Shown here in pieces: positions 56,113-64,000 of a stretch of 64,000 nucleotides of DNA. This DNA comes from Branchiostoma floridae. Its lineage: Eukaryota; Chordata; Leptocardii; Amphioxiformes; Branchiostomatidae. Numbering within the stretch: the stretch's first letter is position 1; each line of letters opens with the position of its first letter. The position numbers and the translations under genes are program-made. The notes beneath the pieces were generated by a model that searched no databases, was not told where the DNA came from, and worked only from the letters and a program-made list of their open reading frames with translations. The stretch is taken from the NCBI RefSeq assembly GCF_000003815.2, contig NC_049980.1:3512207-3576206 (forward strand). The letters run 5' to 3'.

Positions 56113-58138
56113 TTATATTCTTGTGGTCTCTGTGGTAGCTGCTTTGATGTCCTCGTCTTTGATTTCCGCGTAGGCGTGCTGAAGTGGGCAGTTCACTGCC
56201 TGATCGTCGCCGTTCAACGAAGAGCTTTCTACGTTGAGATGTTCGCGGCGGATGTCACTGCTCTGAGCAACATTGCATATGTGTGGAACGTCCATAGTGG
56301 TAAGTGTTTTTAACGGGAAGGCGTCGACGTCGAGCACATTTTTCGGCACTGGCCTTTGTTTACGTTTGCATCGAATGTTTAGTGAAAACCGACTTGGGCC
56401 TTTCTTCTCCTCAATTGCAAAACGATTTTGTTGCAGATGACCTAGACGGGCATCACTTTGGTCAACACTGACAACATTTGAAGCTCTCATTTTCGTCACC
56501 GTTTGTAACGGCAAAGCAGCTACTGTTTTTCTTGAAACAGCGTGTTCTTTATGTTTGAACTGACTGGCAAATGAAGACCAGCTTGCGTCGTCTTTACTTT
56601 GTCTTGAGCAGCCTTCTTGAAGATCTTCTTCGATGGCAGAATCACGCTTTTCGACGCTTGCTGCATTCTGAAGACGCCTGTCGGTCACCGTTGGGAAGGG
56701 TGGAGCGGCGGCCATGTTATTGATGCATGCCTGTCGTCGTTTTCTGCAATGGCTGATCCATTTGGCAAAGGCGACACATAAGAATGCAAGAAACCCACCG
56801 ATGATGCCACCTGTCACCACTGAGGAAGTGCAGAATCACACCTTGGATTGTGGTTTTGTCACAATTGCGCCGGTGCCCGTCGGAGATTTAGCTCGGGCCT
56901 GTCTCTGAAGCCACAAATCGATCTTACATCTCGATCTTTTCTCGGTCTATTTGACGCAGGGTACTGGGTTTATTTTTACTCCGACTTTGAAAGAAATCTA
57001 GTACCCGGCAATTGAAAGGGTCTTCGGAGGAATTCAAGACTACAATGTTCGTCCTTCTTTTAGGCTTCAATTTTTGGTAAATTTGACAAGACAAACTTGA
57101 TTCCATCATAACTAAGTTAACTTAGAATTGCAACACTGCCATGTCTGATTAACTAATACGTAACAAAGGTTACAATAGTTCAAATCATGTGGCATTCAAA
57201 GGGACATACCCCCAAAATTGAAAGGACTCACCTTTCCACCAAATGAGCTGAGATTGGGAAGTACTGACAGTTGTTCTCTCCCAGCTGACCGTAAATGTTG
57301 GGAGCTCTGCCTCGGCGGTTGCACTAATCTCGGCGGTTGCATTCTTCTCGGAGTCTCGGTTCCCTGCCTTACCCGGGTACGTCGTTTGTTGTGGATTGGG
57401 AGATGTGCATGTTGATAGAGAGACGTTTCGTAGCAACTTGCCCTTCAATTCTCGTGGTGATTCACATCGTACGGTAGTCTCTGCTTGATGTATTACAATT
57501 CTAGTATCCCGTTGAATCCTATCCAGGATAACTGGAACGTCATTCGGATGGAAATTACAGTTGGCCAACATGCACGCCCTCACTCGAGGGAGAGGAGCGT
57601 TGACACAACCTTCGTCCCGGTGTTCCCACACACATCGCCGCAGACGGGCGAGCCACTGGATCTTACAGTCGCAGAGGAAAGGATTCTGATATATACGAAG
57701 ATAAAAAGTCCCCTGTTGGCTCTTCAGTCCGTCCAGGAAAGTTTCGGGTATTGTGGTAATGCGGTTAGATTGAAGATACAGATATTGCAGGTGTGGTGGG
57801 AAGTCCACGAAGGCACTGACCTTTGATATTTTATTGTTGTGCAGTTTCAATGTCATGATTCTTGAGACATTACTAAGTGATGACCACGGAAATTCTTTCA
57901 ACCGATTGTCGGACAAATCTAGATGACTGAGCATCGGCATTTCTGGTATATACTTCAAATGTTCAATGTCATTTGATTGTAACAGGAGCCATCCTAGAGT
58001 GCGAAATGATGTTACGTTGTCTGGTATGGTCCTCAATTTTGGCGATGTTCCCGCGCAGTTACCGTAAGTCCAGCAAATGTTGGCGGCGTTGACGCTTGCT
58101 AAGAACGATAGAAGCGCGATCGAAAAGGGGACAAACAT
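56113..58138 (-). CDS. LRR transmembrane receptor B, full-length (537 aa, 2 exons)
   Basis: Exon 1 is 58138-57232 (donor gtgagtcc) and exon 2 is 56819-56113 (acceptor ttcctcag), phase 1, intron 412 bp. Residues 1-18 are a signal peptide, followed by LRRNT (NICWTYGNC), four LRRs, LRRCT with CDC and three further Cys (NPFLCDCKIQWLARLRRC), a Ser/Thr stalk to ~302, a membrane span at 305-323 (GGIIGGFLAFLCVAFAKW), a basic stop-transfer CRKRRQ, and a 210-residue tail. The tail has three tandem ~62-residue repeats (from 341, 404 and 469; core PLxTVTxMxxxxVxSVxxSD) and a final YAEI (519-522), a YxxPhi-type sorting or SH2-like motif. No TIR or death domain. An immune or adhesion receptor role is inference. 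Confidence 0.92.
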
Positions 58139-58989
58139 GTCGACTGATGTCGTTTACGTTGGAAAAAAATGAAATTTCACCTTTTTAGGCCATATTTTCA
58201 GGCGTGGTCTCCGGCGATGTCAAAATCTGCGACTGTGCCGTCTGCCCCGTCTCGCTGTGAATGCTGATTTAATTGTCTCAAATTCTGACGTGACAGGATG
58301 ACGCAAATGCTTCCCCACTGATCTACATAGCTACATGGCTGCCCTTGTAATGCTTAGCTCCATAGATGGACTAGAAAGTTTCATGTAGCCAATCGTCGTC
58401 ATCGGCATCCTTCAATATTGAAGAGTGACCACAAGCATAGCCTCAATACAATTCGCTCAGTGTGCGCCATGGTCTCGACTTGAGTAAAGCCAATGCATCT
58501 GTAGACGAATGAAATCGTCAGAAAATTGTCGTTCAAAGCCGAGCTCAGATAGCAAAGTGAAATTGGTTTCCGAGTCATGTCATTCTCCACAGTCATGGTG
58601 CATTCTGTTTATCCATGGACAAAATGTTGTGATTAGTCTATGTTGGGTTGGCTTGGGAATTTAAACTGGCATGTGTACATCAATGCACAAAGTGACATAT
58701 CCCTTGTGCTTTTGTTTCCTTCATCTCTTCAAGCCAACCGTACTTACTCATGCCACATTTTCAGAAAATACGGTGTTGCCGCTAGTTTCCGCTTTCAAGC
58801 CCACCGCCAGACTAGTTTTGCCTTTGTGTGGCTTTGCAATAGCCAGAGCTCGAATATAGTGTTTGTTGTGACTCTTTCAACATTTACTCATTCAGATCAA
58901 CGTGGTAAGACAATGCTTACATATTGCTGAATTTTCACTTGTATACATTTAAGGGCAAATGGCCTACAGCAATATATAGTTTATATTCT

Positions 58990-59205
58990 TGCTACAGGAG
59001 CAGCAAGGAAACTCGCTGTCCGACTAATGCCAATAGCCGCCAAAAGGGCCACCAAACAATATCTTTGATGTGGTGTGTACGTCTGGTAAAGGTCGCCATT
59101 ATGCATTGGCAGCGACGGCGGGTAACTTCATAGACGGGCGGTCTATTTGTTGGTTGCTCTAATGTCATTTCTTTTATTTCCGCGTACACGTGTTGAAATT
59201 GACTG
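58990..59205 (-). pseudogene. Tail-end relic of a fourth LRR receptor unit
   Basis: The minus strand reads HVYAEIKEMTLEQ, matching the C-terminal YAEIKDEDIK of B and C. Flanking sequence (ttgctacaggagcagcaagg, ttatttccgcgtac) also matches the 3' ends of the other units. The rest of that gene is gone. Confidence 0.72.
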
Positions 59206-59209
59206 AATG

Positions 59210-60122
59210 TTTTAAGGTTGTGCTGAAGTTCAAATGCTGCATTAAGCTTCCTTATGTATAATCATGTACAACTTTAGGAAACATTATATTTTTTTTGTAC
59301 ATGTATAATAATTTCATGCATAATTGGAATAGACATGGGTAATCAATGGGTGCTACGTATAACCACATTAAACTGAAATAATGTGATTTGCTTGGGATGA
59401 GAAGAAATTAACTTTCAAATTCATTTAACAATATAATCCAAACCTCATACAAGTAAAGTTTCCTTGTCTTTCATAAAACAATTAATGCGGAATTTTTTTT
59501 TCAAACAGGATACTCGTTCACAATTTAACAGCTTGCCTAACTTAATTGAAAGACCCCCGAACCAGTTGGCTTGACTCTAGAGAACAAGCTTCAAGAATCC
59601 GGCTATGTAATGAGTCTACATTATGCAACTAAACTAGACTTAGGCAACTAAACCTGCATCACAGATGAAAGTGCATCTCGAGTGAGCTATTTACATGTTT
59701 GTCAAACTTTAGATTGGTTAAACCTGCTTTGAAATGCAGACCACAACGCCAGTATGCCTACCACACTAAGCGACCTTAACATTCCCTGGTAACAGATTAT
59801 TTTACTGTTATACTTCATTCATATATCACTTTTCACATTTTGCCATGTCGCTCTGGACTCACAAATCCGCTCGTTACATGGTTGGGAGAAAGACTAGCAA
59901 CCCCTGCCTGTATTCCTCTAATAGTCTAAAATCCTGCAACAGAAACGGCTAGAAAACGCGCTGCCGTACTAGCCATTAAAGGTAAAAAAGAAAAATAATT
60001 TACGTGCCACTGACCGAGAAACAACTTTGATCTTGTTCTATGCTTCATAGTAAAGGACGCCATGTGCTGCCAAATCGACGGCATATTGTACCTTTATATG
60101 ATACGGGTGGTCTCACAGGTAG
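59210..60122. repeat. Inter-unit sequence of the LRR array
   Basis: 59460-60060 matches 54960-55250 and 55790-56090 (cataaaacaattaatgcgg, gtatgcctacca, ttggg agaaag). It is part of the duplicated unit and holds no gene. Confidence 0.65.
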
Positions 60123-63100
60123 TTACTTTATATCCTCGTCCTTGATTTCCGCGTAGACGTGCTGAAGTGGGCAGTTTACTGCCTGATCGTCGCCGTTCAC
60201 CGAAGAGCTTTCTACGTTGAGATGTTCGCGGCGGATGTCACTGCTCTGAACAACATTGCATATGTGTGGAACGTCCATGGTGGTAAGTGTTTTTAACGGG
60301 AAGGCGTCGAGCACATTTTTCGGCAATGGCCTTTGTTTACGTTTGCATCGAATGTTAAGTGAAAAACGACTTGGGCCTTTCTTCTCCTGAAAACGATTTT
60401 GTTGCAGATGGCCTTGACCGGCATCACTTTGGTCAACACTGACAACGATTGAAGCTCTCATTTTTCTGACCTTTTGTAACGGCAAAGCAGCTACTGTTTT
60501 TCTTGAAACAGTGTGTTCTTTTTGTTTCAACTGACTGGCAAATGAAGACCAGCTTGCGTCGTCTTTACTTTGTCTTGAGCAGCCTTCTAGAAGATCTTCT
60601 TCGATGGCAGAATCACGCTTTTCGACGCTTGCTGCATTCTGAAGACGCCTGTCGGTCACCGTTGGGAAGGGATGAGCTGCGGCCATGTTGTTAATGCATG
60701 CCTGTCGTCGTTTTCTGCAATGGCTGATCCATTTGGCAGAGGCGACACATAAGAATGCAAGAAAACTACTGATGATGCCACCTGTTAACCCTGCGGAAGG
60801 ACAAAATGTCACATTGGATTATTCACATGGTGCCTGTCAGCGGTGTAGCCCTGGCCATGCTCTAAAACCACAAATTCGTCCGCATGGATTGCCGGATACC
60901 ACGGGGTACCTCTCAGTGTTTTCATTGGTAGATCACAGTGTCTATTTGTCGCCGGGTGCTGGGTTCCTTTTAGCTCAGAGTTAAACAGAAATCTGGGGCC
61001 GGGCAGGGTCCAAATTTAGTCCGGTATCCACAGGGCGTCCGAAGGGGCCTCGCAGGGGTGAAGTCCACAAAACAGCCCGTGGACTCCCGGCAGGGACTCT
61101 TTTTCCAAATAGAATGCAATCTATGTCATGCCCTGAACATAGTAACGCTCGATACAGGTGTTGCTGACCGGACCGTAGTTAGCGGTATCCCACTGGCACC
61201 TACTTTTTTCGATCACAGGCTTCCGAATAATTGGAACGCGCTTCGCGTGCACCGCGCGTAGCGCTACCAAACTTCAACTACGGGATTTGGACGTTAATAT
61301 ATATCTTGTATTCTTTTGTTGGAAGGCACCAAATTTTCTCAACTTCGGAAGCATTCGGCATTGAAATGTTTTTTTGGTCAATTATTTCCCTACCCTGAAA
61401 AAAAGTTTGCGGGTTATTTCGGCTATAATGATTTCCGAATTTGTTGAAAATATGCATGATATGGAATAAGATACTTCAATAATGGTAACAGCATTATTTG
61501 CGACTTTATACGCAACTATTTTGTAACACTTTGTAAGTGGTCAATTAAGGGAAAATATTCTGTCTATTAGTGGAAAATGTGATAGCACCCCTCTATCACA
61601 TTAATTCATCGGTAAAAGATTAACAAGCTGGTCTACAATTGTGTCTACTAGAGAAAAATGTGATAACAGCCCTATATCACATTAATCCACTAGTATATAG
61701 ACACTTATTGAAATAACAGTTCGAAAACAACCTATCATAACTTTTCGAACTATCACCGTGACGTTTACTGCCCTGAAATACTATTTGATTCATAATCAAG
61801 TATTTAGAAATGGTAACAGCATTTTATCTTTAGTTACCATTTTCTACGTAATCATTTTTGTAACACATTGTAAATGGGTCAATAGGCTAGAAAGAAAGCA
61901 ATCCTTTCAAGATTTGGTTGGGTCTCATGCATCGATAACTTACCATGAAGGACCTACCAGTGCCAAGCAGTGAAATCTGAAAATGGACAGAGGCAGACAA
62001 TATAGGGCTTACTTTTTCGGGGCAATAACCGAACTCCATTAAATGTTACAAATATTTGTACAAATTGTCCAAAGTGGAAGAATCATATAGAAGTTTCAAC
62101 ATTTTATTGTAATTAGTATAGTTTTGTTGTACGTCACTTCCAAAATGTTCCTAAAATAATTTAATTCTTTTTGGAAAACATTGAAATATTGTGGCTTATG
62201 TATCTTATTCAGAACAATTCAAAATTACAAATGCTGTTTAAAAACCCTTGCGGTGACTTGATTCGACTGTTTATAAGTGTCAATTTAAAACAATTCGGGA
62301 AAAGTGTTACAATAGTTCAAACCATCATGTATTCAATGGGCCATGTCCGAAGGATTTAAAATGACTCACCTTTCCACCAAATGAGCTGAGGTTGGTGAGA
62401 GTTGACGGTGGATTTCTCCCAGCTGATCGTATGTGTTGGGAGTTCTGCCTCGGGTGTTGCACTCTTCTCGAACTCTTGGGTCCCCACCTTACCCGGGTAC
62501 AAGGTCTGTTGTGGATTGGGAGATGTGCATGTCGGTAGAAAGACGGTTTGTAGCGACTTGCCCTTCAATTCTCGTGGTGAGTCACATCTTAAGGCATTCT
62601 CTGCCTGATGTATTACGGTCTCCCGTTGAATCCCATCCAGGACGACTGGAACATTATTTGGATGGAAATTGCAGTGGGCCAACATACAAGTTCTTACTCG
62701 TGCAATAGGAGCGTTGACACAACCTTCGATAAGGTGTTCCCACACACATCGCCGCAAACGGGCGATCCACTGGATCTTACCGTCGCAAAAGAAAGGATTC
62801 TTCCATATGCGCAAATGTAGAATTCTCTGCTGGGGCTTTAGTCCGTCCAAAAACGTTTCGGGTATCGTAGTGATGCGGTTAGACTGAAGATACAGATGTG
62901 TCAGGCGTTGTGGGAAGTCGACCGAGTCACTGATTTTTGATATTTCATTGTTGTTCAGTTTCAAGAACTTGATTCTTGAGATATTACGAAATGAAGACCA
63001 CGGAAATTCTTTCAACCGATTGTCAGACAAATCTAGATTACAGAGCATCGGCATTTCTGGTACATATTTCAAGTGCTCAATGTCATTTGATTGTAACAGG

Positions 63101-63303
63101 AGCCATCCTAGGGTGCGAAATGATGTTACGTTGTCTGGTATGGTCTTCAATTTTGGCGATTTCCCCGCGCAGTTACCGTACGTCCAACAAATATTGGCGG
63201 CGTTAACGCATATAAGGAACGGTAGAAGTACAATTGAAAAGACGAGAAACATGCTGACTGATACTGATGTCGTTTGTGTTGTCACAAAATTGTGAAGGTT
63301 CAC
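60123..63303 (-). CDS. LRR transmembrane receptor C, full-length (533 aa, 2 exons)
   Basis: Exon 1 is 63303-62370 and exon 2 is 60790-60123, phase 1, intron 1579 bp. Same architecture as B: signal peptide (preceded by ~17 extra residues if the first ATG is used; MFLVFSIVLLPFL is the hydrophobic core), LRRNT, four LRRs, LRRCT, stalk, span GGIISSFLAFLCVASAKW and a three-repeat tail ending YAEIKDEDIK. Differences: the LRRCT reads NPFFCDGKIQW, so the second Cys of the usual CxC is Gly; the third repeat ends earlier than in B by nine residues; small in-frame deletions occur in repeat two. All splice sites are intact. Expression cannot be judged. Confidence 0.91.
61574..61690. repeat. gtgatagcacccctctatcac repeats in the LRR C intron
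   Basis: Two units, paralogous to 51001-51212. Includes the empty site for the piggyBac-like element. Confidence 0.8.
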
Positions 63304-64000
63304 CTTTTTAGGCCATATTTTCAGACATTGTCTCCAACGATGTCAAAGTCTACAACTGTGACTCTGTACCGTCTCGTTTTGAATTCATCATTTTGCTTAT
63401 TCAATTGTCTCTGAATCTGACGTGACGGAACAAAATACTTTCCCACTGATCTACATCGTTACTTAACCTTCGTAATGCTTAGCTCCATCGATGGACTGAA
63501 AAGTTTCCAATCATCATCAGCGGAATCCTCAAATATCGAAGAGTGACCACAAGCATAGCCCCAACACAAACCCTTCGGTGTGTGAAATGGTCTCGACTTG
63601 AGCAAAACAAATGCATCCGTAGACGAATGAAATCGTCAGAAAATAGCCGTTAAATGCCAAGCTCAGCTAGAGAGCAGAGTGGAATCAGTTTCTGAGTAAT
63701 GTCATTTTCCATAGTCAAAAGTATTGGTACAATCTGTTTATGCATGAACAGCATGTTGTGATTAGTCTATGTTGGGTAGGGATTTTAAACTGGCATGTGT
63801 ACAGCAATGCACAAAGAAACATATCCCTTGTGCTTTTGTTTCCTTCATCCCTTCAAGCCAACCGTACTTACTCACGCCACGTTTTTAGAAAATACGGTGT
63901 TGCCGCTAGTTCCCGCTTTGTAGGAATTTATTCAAGCCAACAATCAAACTAGTTTTGCCTTTGTGTGTCTTTCGCAATAGTTAGAGCTCGAGTATAGTTT

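Noticed and set aside
1-64000. CRISPR arrays, bacterial operons, viral genomes
   Set aside because: Tandem repeats here lack spacer structure, and genes are intron-containing animal genes. No viral coding region was recognised.

Overview
The window looks like genomic DNA of an invertebrate deuterostome, most probably amphioxus (Branchiostoma). The genes are intron-rich with GT-AG introns. Clear orthologues of vertebrate CATSPER2, C15orf40 and a perilipin are present. The gaps between genes are packed with short non-autonomous transposons and long (GAGT)n/(CACT)n microsatellites. One assembly gap (N) lies at 20873-21215. The species call is inference; the gene families are read directly from spliced translations I built by hand, with every intron phase checked.

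Layout. 268-1491 (+) is the 3' part of a collagen-like gene with a 45-bp repeat. 4046-5108 is a fold-back, Mutator-like element. 5788-12423 (+) is a 12-exon gene for a 709-residue protein kinase-like protein with unusual catalytic motifs, a missing activation segment and a C-terminal coiled coil. 14824-26713 (-) is CATSPER2, the sperm Ca2+-channel pore subunit, in 13 coding exons with duplicated exon pieces in its introns. 27120-28455 is a 5'-truncated LINE. 29455-31674 (+) is the UPF0235/C15orf40 gene, which shows an apparent one-base frameshift in exon 1. 33033-48153 (+) is a perilipin gene with two duplicated promoter/first-exon modules and two alternative acidic last exons.

50190-63303 (-) is a tandem array of leucine-rich-repeat transmembrane receptor genes: three two-exon genes plus two relics. 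They share a signal peptide, LRRs, an LRRCT, a stalk and one membrane span. The cytoplasmic tail is built from three tandem ~62-residue repeats and ends in a YAEI motif. One copy has lost most of its tail.

The array is the best candidate for something undescribed: a lineage-specific, duplicating receptor family whose members differ in tail length, in an LRRCT cysteine and in transposon load. The paralogous units also serve as empty-site controls that prove recent insertion of a piggyBac-like, a hAT-like and an unassigned element. The genes do not form an operon or an obvious pathway. CATSPER2 and C15orf40 are arranged head-to-head and could share a promoter region.
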